Of a stretch of 64,000 nt of DNA, positions 1 to 7,549 are shown piece by piece (positions within the stretch are counted from its first letter, which is position 1; the number at the start of each line of letters is the position of its first letter). This DNA comes from Amycolatopsis sp. NBC_01488 (GTDB lineage Bacteria; Actinomycetota; Actinomycetes; Mycobacteriales; Pseudonocardiaceae). The notes below the pieces were generated by a model that saw nothing but the letters and a program-made list of their open reading frames with translations, ran no database searches and had not been told where the DNA came from. A program made the translations under genes and the position numbers. The stretch is from assembly GCF_036227105.1 (NCBI RefSeq), contig NZ_CP109434.1:2980001-3044000 (forward strand), read 5' to 3'.

Positions 1-743
1 GCCGCAAGCGTTTGCCCTGCCTTCGACGTGGGCGAATCGCCCGCCGTCACCGCCGCTTCGGCGCGTGAGACCCAGCTGGGCCAGTTCTCCTGCCAGGCCG
101 AAGACGGCTGCTCGAAGTCGCCCTCGCGGATCTGCCGGGACTGGGTTTCGCTCATGCCGCGGATCAGGGCCCGGAAGTCCGGGTCCTGCACCAGCTCGGC
201 GAACTCGATCCAGGCCTCGAGCTGCTCCGGCGACGGATCGTCCGGCAGCTCCGGCTTGCCCGCGCGCATGCGGCGGTAGAACTCCTCGTCCACCTCCAGC
301 CCGGCCACCATTTCGTCCCAGAACTCGTCGACCAGCCGCTTGCGCTCTTCGTCGGACATCGACGCGAGACGGTTCATCAGGTTCACTTCCTCCAGCTCGG
401 AATTCCGCTTGGCCACCGCGCGCAGCACCGCCCGGCGCAGCCGCAGCCGCCGGATCTGCTCGTCCAGCGCCTCGACGTGCCGGGTCGCCAGCTCGCCGAC
501 CGTCGCCGACTGCGTCAGCGCCGCGGAGACGTCGGCGAGGCCGAGGCCCAGCTCCCGCAGCGTGCGGACCAGCTCGAGCCGGGCCATCGCCGCCGCGTCG
601 TAGAGGCGGTAGCCGGCATCCGTCCGGTCGGTCGGGGGCAGCAGGCCCTCGTCCGAGTAGAAGCGGATGGTCTTGACCGGCAGGCCGGTCCGCCGGGCCA
701 GCTCGCCGATGGTGAAGATCGCGGTGGTGCCCACAAGACGCAT
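1..743 (-). CDS. MerR-family transcriptional regulator (3' end cut by window edge)
   Basis: Read on the minus strand from an ATG at 743, the protein opens with IFTIGELARRTGLPVKTIRFYSDEGLLPP, the MerR winged helix-turn-helix (split here: IFTIGELARRTGLPV then KTIRFYSDEGLLPP), followed by a coiled-coil dimerisation helix around residues 80-120. The remainder (about residues 120-247) is an acidic, tryptophan-containing C-terminal domain and no stop is reached before base 1, so the gene is partial. Such proteins bind a dyad between widely spaced -35 and -10 boxes and twist the promoter on ligand binding. Its own upstream region carries exactly that layout, which suggests autoregulation. An in-frame GTG at 734 is an alternative start that would sit 7 nt after the candidate -10 box. 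The ligand is unknown: no cysteine pattern for a metal is visible. Confidence 0.85.
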   Translation of the reverse strand, partial: MRLVGTTAIFTIGELARRTGLPVKTIRFYSDEGLLPPTDRTDAGYRLYDAAAMARLELVRTLRELGLGLADVSAALTQSATVGELATRHVEALDEQIRRLRLRRAVLRAVAKRNSELEEVNLMNRLASMSDEERKRLVDEFWDEMVAGLEVDEEFYRRMRAGKPELPDDPSPEQLEAWIEFAELVQDPDFRALIRGMSETQSRQIREGDFEQPSSAWQENWPSWVSRAEAAVTAGDSPTSKAGQTLA

Positions 744-772
744 GGTGAACTCTCCAGTCGGGGGAGAGTCAA
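741..772 (-). promoter_or_regulatory. MerR-type promoter/operator with 19-bp spacer
   Basis: On the minus strand a TTGACT box (772-767) is followed after 19 bp by CACCAT (747-742). A perfect 7-bp inverted repeat, ACTCTCC and GGAGAGT with a 7-nt centre (750-770 on the plus strand), fills the spacer. A long spacer with a central dyad is the known signature of MerR-activated promoters, so this is the likely autoregulated promoter of the flanking gene. The predicted RNA start falls at about 735, close to the GTG at 734. Confidence 0.6.
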
Positions 773-795
773 CCCTCCCACGGTACGGTTGGGGC

Positions 796-1257
796 ATGCA
801 CTTCACCCGGCCCCGTGACCTGGTGGTGGCGGGGGTACTCGGCCTGGTTCTCGGCTACCTGCTCTTCCTGACCGCGTACGGCTCGCTGCCCCAGCTGCCG
901 ACGTTCGCCGGCGTCACCTTCGCCGTGCTGGCGGTGATCGAGGCCGGGCTCGCGCTCTCCATCCGCTCGCGGATCAAGAACGGCCGCGTCGTCGCCGCGA
1001 TCGGGATCGCCCGATCGGTGGCCCTCGCCAAGGCCTCGTCACTCGCCGGCGCGTTCATGGGCGGCGCCTGGCTGGCCGCGCTCGCCTACGTTCTGCCGCG
1101 ACGTGACGAACTCGTCGCGGCGGTCCTCGACACCCGGGCCGGCGTCGTCGGCGTGGCGTCGTCCGCAGCCCTGGTAGCAGCGGGTTTGTGGCTCGAGCAC
1201 TGCTGCCGGACCCCCCGTGACCAAGACCGTGAGCACACCCGCGGGACGACCGGTTAG
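796..1257 (+). CDS. DUF3180-family membrane protein
   Basis: The 153-residue product has four hydrophobic segments (about residues 8-28, 32-55, 72-98 and 113-133) and a polar, charged tail, matching DUF3180 proteins that follow folK in actinobacterial folate clusters. Here the folate genes are not visible; a MerR gene lies upstream instead. The ATG at 796 was chosen because translation from upstream codons would lack family similarity and because a TACGGT hexamer at 784-789 lies 6 nt before it, typical of a leaderless transcript; there is no convincing ribosome binding site. The function of the family is unknown. The next gene starts about 70 bp downstream and is probably expressed separately. 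Confidence 0.7.
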   Translation: MHFTRPRDLVVAGVLGLVLGYLLFLTAYGSLPQLPTFAGVTFAVLAVIEAGLALSIRSRIKNGRVVAAIGIARSVALAKASSLAGAFMGGAWLAALAYVLPRRDELVAAVLDTRAGVVGVASSAALVAAGLWLEHCCRTPRDQDREHTRGTTG

Positions 1258-1326
1258 CGCTCGATTCCCACCGCTCGCGGGACCGAGTAGGTCTCGTTCG
1301 GATTACGAGCAGGTACGGTGTCAGTC

Positions 1327-3558
1327 ATGACCGGCGTGGGTGACGACTCGCGCGGCCGCCTACTGGGCAGGCCGTGGCTCGTCGTCGGATTCGTCCTCGC
1401 CATCGGAGCCACCCTCGCACTGGTGCTCAGCAACGATCTCCGCTATCTCCGGCTCGGGATCGTCGCCGCCCTCTGGGCTGCCCTGATCGGCGCTTTCCTC
1501 GCCGTGAAGTACCGCAAGCACGCGGCACAGAGCGAGGACGCGGTCGCCGAGGCGCAGGCTGTGTACGAGCTGGAGCTGGAACGCGAGATCGCGGCCCGGC
1601 GTGAATTCGAGCTGGAGGTGGAGGCGGAGAACCGGAGCGAGGCCGACTCCCGCGGCCGCGAGGAGCTGGAGGCGCTGCGCGCCGAGGTGTCCGCGCTGCG
1701 CGACAGCCTCCAGTCGCTGTTCGGCGGCGAGGTGCTGCTCGAACGCGTCGCGCTGACCGCGCAGGCGACCCGGATGCGCAAGCTCTCCGACGAGAACCGG
1801 ATGATCCCGGACGCCGCGCCGAAGAAGAAGCCGGCTCAGCTGATGGCCGGGAAGAAGCCGGCCGAGCAGGGCGAGCGGCCGACCGAGCTGATCGACCGCG
1901 TGCTCGACGAGCGCCGCCGCAAGGCGTCGAACGGCAAGCCCGCGAACGGCAAGGGCCTCGGCAAGGGCAAGGGCTTCGGCGGCAAGCCGGCCCCGAAGGC
2001 CCCGGCGAACGTCACCGCGCAGAGCACCCAGCAGATCGCCCGGCCGAAGCCGCTGAGCGATCGCCGTCCGCCGGTGCCGGCCGTCGACCCGGCCCTGAAC
2101 GCCGCGCAGCGCGAGCTGAAGGCCGCCGAGCTGCGTGCCGAAGCCGCGCGCCGCCAGGCGGAGTCCCAGCCGATGCGGCTGCCGAAGCCGGACGAGGTCA
2201 AGCAGCCCGAACGCCGTCCCGAGGCCGCCGCCGAGCCGACGCGCCAGGTGCCGCGGCCCGACCCGCAGACCGAGATCCGCCGCCCCGTGGAGCCGAACAC
2301 GGAGATCCGCCGTCCCGAGCCGCCACCCGCGCGCCGGGCGGAGCTGTCGCGTCCGGCGATGCGGCCCGCCGAGGTGTCGCGGTCGGACATCCCGCGCGTG
2401 GAGCGGTCGATGCCGGCCATTCCGCGGGTGGAGATGTCGCGTCCGGACATTCCGCGCGTCGAGATGTCCCGGCCCGACATCCCGCGGGTCGAGCGGTCGA
2501 TGCCGGCCATTCCGCGGGTGGAGATGTCGCGTCCGGACATTCCCCGCGTCGAGATGTCCCGGCCCGATATCCCGCGCGTCGAGATGTCCCGTCCGGACAT
2601 CCCGCGGGTGGAGATGTCCCGCCCGGACCTGCCCCGCGTCGGCGGTCAGCCGAACGGTGCACGTCCCGAGCCGCGCCAGCCCGAGCCGCCGCGGCCCGCG
2701 CCGCCCCGGCCGGCCCCGCCGGTGAGGCCGTCGGAGATGTCGCGGTCGGACATCCGTCTGGTGACCGACCTGAGCGCGGCCTTCCAGAACCGTGACGACT
2801 TCGCCGAGCGGCAGCGGCCGAACCGGCCGAAGCCGCCCGAGCCGAAGGCCCCGCCGATGCCGAGGGACGCCTCGGCCTCGCGCCGCGACCTTCCCCCGGT
2901 CGTCCCGCCGACGACGCCCGTGCCGAACAACGCCCCGGCCGCGCGCCAGCCGTCGCGGACGAACCTGCCTCCGGTGGTGCCGCCGACCACGCCGGTCCCG
3001 GCCGCCGACGGGCGCCGTCCGTCGCGGCTGGAGCAGTTCTCGCGGGCGGACATGTCGCCGATCCTCGACGAGCCCGCGTCCCGCCACGGCGGTTCGCACC
3101 GCGCGCCCGCCGAGGCCGCCAACGCCGACGGGCCGATGGCGAACCCGACGCTCCCCGAGTCGGTCCGCAACTACCAGGGCCGCTCGGGTGGCCGCCGCCG
3201 CAAGCCGGACGAGTCGCAGCAGATGCCGGCGGTGCCCGCCCCGGAGCCCACCGGTGGCGGCCGCCGCCGTCGCCCGGACGGCGAGCCGCCGGCGTGGGAA
3301 GGCATGGTCGCCGAGCGGGCGTCGATGTCGCGCCGCAACATGACCCCGGTCGACCCCGCGGACATCGAGCAGAACGGAAACGGCCACAACGGAAACGGCC
3401 ACAACGGTGCGAGCAACGGCCACGCCCGCAACGGCCACCGGTCGGCCGAGGCGCCGGGCAGCGGTTCGCACGCGGCCGGCCGGTCGGTGAGCGAGCTCCT
3501 GGCGGCCAACGGCGGCACGGGGTCGACGCCCCGCCGCCGACGCCGCGCGGAGGACTGA
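1327..3558 (+). CDS. DUF6779-like membrane-anchored repeat protein
   Basis: The 743-residue protein has two transmembrane helices (about 15-35 and 40-60), a charged coiled-coil stretch (about 65-165) and then a long disordered tail rich in Pro, Arg and Ser. The tail contains nine tandem decapeptides of the VEMSRPDIPR type (residues 349-438), further isolated copies of an SRxD-like motif and an Asn-His-Gly run near the end. The N-terminal half resembles the DUF6779 protein found between DUF3180 and DUF2520 genes in mycobacteria. The ATG at 1327 is preferred over GTG 1318 because TACGGT (1314-1319) sits 7 nt before it, suggesting a leaderless message. The membrane anchor plus coiled coil plus motif-rich tail suggests a scaffold at the envelope, but no function is established. 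Confidence 0.7.
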   Translation: MTGVGDDSRGRLLGRPWLVVGFVLAIGATLALVLSNDLRYLRLGIVAALWAALIGAFLAVKYRKHAAQSEDAVAEAQAVYELELEREIAARREFELEVEAENRSEADSRGREELEALRAEVSALRDSLQSLFGGEVLLERVALTAQATRMRKLSDENRMIPDAAPKKKPAQLMAGKKPAEQGERPTELIDRVLDERRRKASNGKPANGKGLGKGKGFGGKPAPKAPANVTAQSTQQIARPKPLSDRRPPVPAVDPALNAAQRELKAAELRAEAARRQAESQPMRLPKPDEVKQPERRPEAAAEPTRQVPRPDPQTEIRRPVEPNTEIRRPEPPPARRAELSRPAMRPAEVSRSDIPRVERSMPAIPRVEMSRPDIPRVEMSRPDIPRVERSMPAIPRVEMSRPDIPRVEMSRPDIPRVEMSRPDIPRVEMSRPDLPRVGGQPNGARPEPRQPEPPRPAPPRPAPPVRPSEMSRSDIRLVTDLSAAFQNRDDFAERQRPNRPKPPEPKAPPMPRDASASRRDLPPVVPPTTPVPNNAPAARQPSRTNLPPVVPPTTPVPAADGRRPSRLEQFSRADMSPILDEPASRHGGSHRAPAEAANADGPMANPTLPESVRNYQGRSGGRRRKPDESQQMPAVPAPEPTGGGRRRRPDGEPPAWEGMVAERASMSRRNMTPVDPADIEQNGNGHNGNGHNGASNGHARNGHRSAEAPGSGSHAAGRSVSELLAANGGTGSTPRRRRRAED
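2371..2640 (+). repeat. 30-bp coding tandem repeat, nine units
   Basis: Nine 30-bp units run in perfect register, each coding for a decapeptide. Two unit types exist: VEMSRPDIPR (and variants) and VERSMPAIPR. Positions 2401-2490 and 2491-2580 are near-identical 90-bp blocks in the order A-B-B, differing at only about three bases, so a recent 90-bp duplication is likely. Because every unit is a multiple of three, gain or loss of units keeps the frame. Confidence 0.9.
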
Positions 3559-3600
3559 AGCCCGGGCCGCGCGAGGTCGCCCCGCGGGATCTGAGCGGAT

Positions 3601-3779
3601 GGCTCGCGTGTCCGGGCGGTCGGCTCAGATACGAGGAGGGTCGGCTTGCGTGCCTGGGCGGTCGGCTCGCGTACCTGAGCGGACGATCCGTGTACTGGGC
3701 GGTCGGCTCGCGTACCCATGCGGTCGACTCGCGTGCCCGAGTCGGCTCGCGTGTCTGGGGCGGCTCAGGTGTGGGCTGG
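3601..3779. repeat. Degenerate 21-bp intergenic tandem repeat
   Basis: The 354-bp gap between the DUF6779-like gene and the PrsW gene holds about nine direct repeats with consensus GGCTCGCGTGCCTGGGCGGT plus C, starting at 3601, 3622, 3643, 3664, 3685, 3705, 3726, 3744 and 3762. The period is 21 bp in the first units and drifts to 18-20 bp in the last ones. All frames through it give low-complexity peptides, and no ribosome binding site or homologous product was seen, so it appears non-coding. The rest of the gap (3559-3600 and 3780-3912) shows no clear feature except a TAGGGT hexamer just before the next start codon. Confidence 0.75.
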
Positions 3780-3912
3780 CTGCCGTCAGGCGGTGGTCAC
3801 CGGCGGTGATCTGCGGTCGCCGAGTCACGCGCGGCGGTACCGGTGCCCGTGGCGCGCCTTGTGTGCCAGGTGGCGTTTCCGTTCGTGTCCGGTCTGCGTA
3901 GGGTGACCGGCT

Positions 3913-5079
3913 GTGAGCGGAACCCTCTCGCCCGCGACGGGACTCGATCGTGGACGGCGGCCTCGCCGGATCACCGTGCTGCTGCCGGTGCTCGGGCTGA
4001 TCGTGGTCGCCCTGTGCGGCCTGTTCCTGTTCGGCCTGGCCACCGCGCGGGTCGGCCCGCTCGCCGTCACCATCGGGGTGCTCGCCGCGCTCGTGCCGGT
4101 CGCGGGCGTGGTCGCCGGGTTCCTCTGGGTCGACCGCTGGGAGCCCGAACCGGCCAAGTTCCTGCTTCTCGCCTTCGCCTGGGGCGCCTGCATCGCGACG
4201 ATCACCGCACTGCTCATCAACACCACCGCCGAGGCGGTCGGGGACGAGCTGCTCGGCAAGGGCAGCGGCAACACCGTCGCCGCGCTGGTGTCCGCGCCCA
4301 TCGTCGAGGAGGCAGCGAAGGCGCTCTTCGTGGTCCTCATGCTCTGGCGCCGGTCGGAGGAGTTCGACGGCGTCGTGGACGGGGTCGTCTACGCCGGGTT
4401 CAGCGCCGCCGGGTTCGCGTTCACCGAGAACATCTACTACTTCGGCCGCGCCTTCTACGACTACGGCTTCGGCGACGGGCACAGCCAGGGCGTCATCACG
4501 GCGTTCTTCCTCCGCGGCGTCCTCGCTCCCTTCACGCACCCGCTGTTCGCCGTGCTCACCGGGATCGGGATCGGCATCGCGGCGCGGACGACCACGAAGG
4601 CGATGAAGGTCGTCGCGCCGCTCGCCGGCTACCTGGCCGCCGTCTGCCTGCACGCGCTGTGGAACAGCGCCGCGCTGCTCGGCGGGTCGAAGTTCCTCAC
4701 CGTCTACTTCCTGATCATGCTGCCGCTGTTCCTCGGCGTGGTCTACCTGGTCGTCCTGCAACGACGGCGGGAGCAGCGGATCATCGCCACCGCGCTGCCG
4801 CACATGGCCGCGCAGCGCTGGATCGCGCCGTCGGAGGTCGACCTGCTCGCCAGCCTGCCCGGCCGCCGCGCGTGGCGCCGTCAGGCGAAACGCCAGTCCG
4901 GAAAACGTGCTGCCCGCGCCGTCGCCGTGTACCAGGCGAGCGTGACCGAGCTCGCGTTCCTGGACCGGCGGGAGATCACCACCGACGCCGACCGGCAGCG
5001 CCAGCAGGAGCTGCTGCGCACGTTGAAGGCCGCCCGGGCAGAAGCGACGCGCCTCGCCGACGAGGCCGCCCGAGGGTGA
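3913..5079 (+). CDS. PrsW-family intramembrane metalloprotease
   Basis: The 388-residue protein has eight or so hydrophobic helices across residues 20-280 and a soluble basic tail of about 100 residues. It carries the PrsW signature: the EEAAK motif at about residue 137, the FTEN motif at about 174 and a histidine-containing HPLF and LHALWN pair in later helices, which together form the metal site in this family. PrsW cleaves membrane-anchored anti-sigma factors in Bacillus; the substrate here is unknown and no anti-sigma gene is adjacent. The GTG start at 3913 follows a TAGGGT hexamer by 8 nt and lacks a ribosome binding site, so a leaderless or near-leaderless message is possible. Confidence 0.82.
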   Translation: MSGTLSPATGLDRGRRPRRITVLLPVLGLIVVALCGLFLFGLATARVGPLAVTIGVLAALVPVAGVVAGFLWVDRWEPEPAKFLLLAFAWGACIATITALLINTTAEAVGDELLGKGSGNTVAALVSAPIVEEAAKALFVVLMLWRRSEEFDGVVDGVVYAGFSAAGFAFTENIYYFGRAFYDYGFGDGHSQGVITAFFLRGVLAPFTHPLFAVLTGIGIGIAARTTTKAMKVVAPLAGYLAAVCLHALWNSAALLGGSKFLTVYFLIMLPLFLGVVYLVVLQRRREQRIIATALPHMAAQRWIAPSEVDLLASLPGRRAWRRQAKRQSGKRAARAVAVYQASVTELAFLDRREITTDADRQRQQELLRTLKAARAEATRLADEAARG

Positions 5080-5200
5080 CCCGGTCCGGGTGAAGCTGGT
5101 CACCCGGGCTCAACGCGTCGAGCTCAATCGAGTTAGTCTCGCGCCGTTCGTCCGGTACCCGGAGCGGGACTGGAACGAGAGCAGAGGGAGTCTGCCAGCC

Positions 5201-5227
5201 ATGAGCGTCCACAGGCGCACGCCATGA
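5201..5227 (+). CDS. Eight-codon upstream ORF (MSVHRRTP) coupled to the DUF2520 gene
   Basis: An ATG at 5201 preceded by a good ribosome binding site (GAGGGAG, 5184-5190, 10 nt away) opens a frame of eight codons ending in TGA at 5225-5227. Its stop overlaps the start codon of the next gene in ATGATGA, and the latter has no ribosome binding site of its own. This layout predicts translational coupling from a leader peptide. The peptide has no obvious attenuation codons. It could also be chance, so confidence is moderate. Confidence 0.4.
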   Translation: MSVHRRTP

Positions 5228-6129
5228 TGAGGCCCGCTCGCCTCGCGGTCGGTGTCGTGTCCGCCGGCCGGGTGGGCAGTGTGCTCGGCGCCGCGCTGGC
5301 CCGGGCGGGGCACACCGTGGTCGCCGCGTCGGGGCTGTCCGCCGCGTCGCTGGCCCGCGCCGAACGCCTCCTCCCCGACGTGCCCCTGCTGCCGCCCGAC
5401 GAAACCGTCCGCCGGGCCGACCTGGTGCTGCTCGCCCTCCCCGACGACGCGCTGGCCGGCATGGTCCGCGGGCTCGTCGCGACCGAATCGCTGCGGCCGG
5501 GGCAGATCGTCGTGCACACCTCGGGCGCGCAGGGCGTCGGCGTGCTGGCGCCGGCGGCCGAGGCCGGGGCGCTGGCGCTCGCCCTGCACCCCGTGATGAC
5601 GTTCACCGGCCGCGAAGAGGACCTCGAGCGGCTGACGGCGTGCAGCATCGGCGTCACCGCGGCGGCGGACGACGAGGCGGCCTGGAACGTCGGCGAGGCG
5701 CTCACGGTCGAGATGGGTGCCGAGCCGGTGCGCATCCCCGAGTCCGCGCGGGCGCTCTACCACGCGGCGCTGACCCACGGCGCGAACCACCTCATGACCC
5801 TGGTCGCCGACTGCACGGAAGTCTTGCGGGAAGCGGGAATCGGGCACTCCGAACGCCTGGTGGCGCCGCTGCTTTCGGCGGCGTTGGATAATGTGCTCCG
5901 ACACGGCGACCGCGCGCTCACCGGCCCGGTCGCGCGTGGCGACGCCGGTACCGTCCGCAAGCACCTCGAAGTGCTGGCGGAGCGGGCGCCGGACGTGGCG
6001 CCGGCCTACCGCGCGCTGGCCAAGCGCACGGCGGAGCGTGCCGAAGCCGCCGGGCTGCTGGACACCGCGGCCGCCAAAGACCTCACCGAACTCCTCGACG
6101 ATCCCGCCGAAGGGCACCAAGACCAGTGA
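5224..6129 (+). CDS. Rossmann-like/DUF2520 domain protein
   Basis: The 301-residue protein starts with a Rossmann nucleotide-binding fold (VGVVSAGRVGSVLGAALARAG split by the glycine motif at about residues 9-22) and continues into the all-helical DUF2520 domain (about 130-265), including the conserved ALHPVMTF region. Proteins of this kind resemble ketopantoate and F420-dependent reductases, and they lie directly upstream of panC in actinobacteria, so a link to pantothenate or ketopantoate chemistry is plausible but unproven. Its last codons overlap the panC start (GTGA), so the two are translationally coupled. ATG 5224 and ATG 5227 are both possible starts. Confidence 0.8.
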   Translation: MMRPARLAVGVVSAGRVGSVLGAALARAGHTVVAASGLSAASLARAERLLPDVPLLPPDETVRRADLVLLALPDDALAGMVRGLVATESLRPGQIVVHTSGAQGVGVLAPAAEAGALALALHPVMTFTGREEDLERLTACSIGVTAAADDEAAWNVGEALTVEMGAEPVRIPESARALYHAALTHGANHLMTLVADCTEVLREAGIGHSERLVAPLLSAALDNVLRHGDRALTGPVARGDAGTVRKHLEVLAERAPDVAPAYRALAKRTAERAEAAGLLDTAAAKDLTELLDDPAEGHQDQ

Positions 6130-7037
6130 CCACACCGAAATTCAGCCGCGGCACGCTGAACACGTTCGCGTCGCCCGAGCAGATGAGCCAGGTCAGCCGG
6201 GCCCTGCACGGCGTCGGCCGCAAGCTCGCGCTCGTGCCGACCATGGGCGCGCTGCACGCCGGGCACCGCGAGCTGATCCGCCGCGCGAAGCGGCTGCCGA
6301 ACAACGTCGTGGCGACCTCGATCTTCGTCAACCCGCTGCAGTTCGGCGAGGGCGAGGACTTCGAGGCGTACCCGCGGCCGTTGGAGAACGACCTGGCCGT
6401 CCTGGGCGAGGACGGCGTCGAAATCGCGTTCACGCCCAGTGCCGAGGCCCTCTACGGCGAAGGCGCCGTGGTGACCGTGCACCCGGGGCCGCTCGGCGAG
6501 CAGCTCGAAGGCGCCGTCCGGCCCGGCCACTTCGCGGGCGTGCTGACCGTCGTGGCGAAGCTGTTCAACCTGCTCCGTCCGGACTACGCGCTCTTCGGTG
6601 AAAAGGACTACCAGCAACTGGTCCTGATCAAGCGGATGGTGCGCGACCTGAACATCGACACGCACGTCATCGGCGTGCCGACCGTGCGCGAGCGCGACGG
6701 GCTGGCGCTGTCGTCGCGCAACGTCTACCTCACGCCCGAGCAGCGTGAAGACGCCGTCGTCCTGTCGGCCGCCCTCACCGCGGGGGCGTTCGTCGGGCGC
6801 GACGGTGCCGAGGCGGTCCTCGAGACCGCGTGGAAGACCCTCGCCGCGCGGCCCGCGGTCGAGGTGGATTACCTGGAGTTGAGGGGAACCGACCTCGGGC
6901 CCGCGCCCGTCGACGGTGAAGCACGACTGTTGATCGCGGCCCGGGTGGGGAGTACCCGGCTGATCGACAACGTTCCGGTGTTGCTCGGCGCCGCGGTGGA
7001 ACACCCGGCGCACCCGGAGCGGGACGCAGGGGAATAG
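6126..7037 (+). CDS. panC: Pantothenate synthetase
   Basis: PanC joins pantoate and beta-alanine using ATP to make pantothenate, the vitamin core of CoA. The 303-residue product has the HIGH-like nucleotide motif in PTMGALHAGH (about residues 38-47), the dimer and pantoate-binding region FVNPLQF (about 67), the GEKDYQQ segment (about 159) and the KMSKS-equivalent LSSRN (about 194). Length fits the family, with a slightly extended C-terminus. The GTG start overlaps the stop of the DUF2520 gene by four bases. panD follows after 9 bp and supplies beta-alanine, so substrate supply and use are encoded together. Confidence 0.97.
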   Translation: MTTPKFSRGTLNTFASPEQMSQVSRALHGVGRKLALVPTMGALHAGHRELIRRAKRLPNNVVATSIFVNPLQFGEGEDFEAYPRPLENDLAVLGEDGVEIAFTPSAEALYGEGAVVTVHPGPLGEQLEGAVRPGHFAGVLTVVAKLFNLLRPDYALFGEKDYQQLVLIKRMVRDLNIDTHVIGVPTVRERDGLALSSRNVYLTPEQREDAVVLSAALTAGAFVGRDGAEAVLETAWKTLAARPAVEVDYLELRGTDLGPAPVDGEARLLIAARVGSTRLIDNVPVLLGAAVEHPAHPERDAGE

Positions 7038-7046
7038 GAGTCCACG

Positions 7047-7544
7047 ATGTACCGCACCATGCTCAAGTCGAAGATCCACCGGGTCACCGTCACCCAGGCC
7101 GACCTGCACTACGTCGGCTCGGTGACGGTCGACGAAGACCTGATGGAGGCCGCGGACCTGCTGCCGGGGGAACAGGTGTCCATTGTGGACGTCACCAACG
7201 GGGCGCGGCTGGAGACCTACGTCATCAAGGGGGAACGCGGCAGCGGCGTGCTCGGCATCAACGGCGCCGCGGCGCACCTGGTGCACCCGGGCGACCTGGT
7301 CATCCTCATTTCCTACGGGCAGATGGACGACGCCGAAGCCGCGACGTATGAACCGCGCGTGGTGTTCGTCGACGCGGACAACCGGATCGTCCACCGGCAC
7401 ACCGACCCCGGCCACGCGCCGGAGGGGTCCGGGCTGCTGTCCGGCACGGTGCCCCTGCCGCCGGAGGAGGAGACGGCGGTGTTCCCGGTCGCGGAGACGG
7501 CGGACGCCCGCCGCCTCGACGCGCTGCTGCACGCGGAAAGCTGA
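7047..7544 (+). CDS. panD: Aspartate 1-decarboxylase proenzyme
   Basis: PanD makes beta-alanine from aspartate. The proenzyme self-cleaves between Gly24 and Ser25 (sequence [11 protein letters not shown]) to create the pyruvoyl cofactor; Lys9, Arg54 and Tyr58, which act in binding and catalysis, are all present. At 165 residues it is longer than the usual 125-140 because of an acidic C-terminal tail of about 30 residues after the FVDADNRIV strand. A ribosome binding site (AATAGGAG) precedes the ATG. It lies between panC and coaX and is very likely co-transcribed with both. Confidence 0.96.
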   Translation: MYRTMLKSKIHRVTVTQADLHYVGSVTVDEDLMEAADLLPGEQVSIVDVTNGARLETYVIKGERGSGVLGINGAAAHLVHPGDLVILISYGQMDDAEAATYEPRVVFVDADNRIVHRHTDPGHAPEGSGLLSGTVPLPPEEETAVFPVAETADARRLDALLHAES

Positions 7545-7549
7545 CCCGC

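Noticed and set aside
2371..3779. Possible CRISPR array at the 30-bp or 21-bp repeats
   Set aside because: Repeats are directly adjacent with no unique spacers, one array is coding, and no cas genes are present.
3599..3901. Plus-strand open frame of 100 codons across the 21-bp repeat
   Set aside because: The product only reflects the repeat period; no ribosome binding site or known family, and other frames are open as well.
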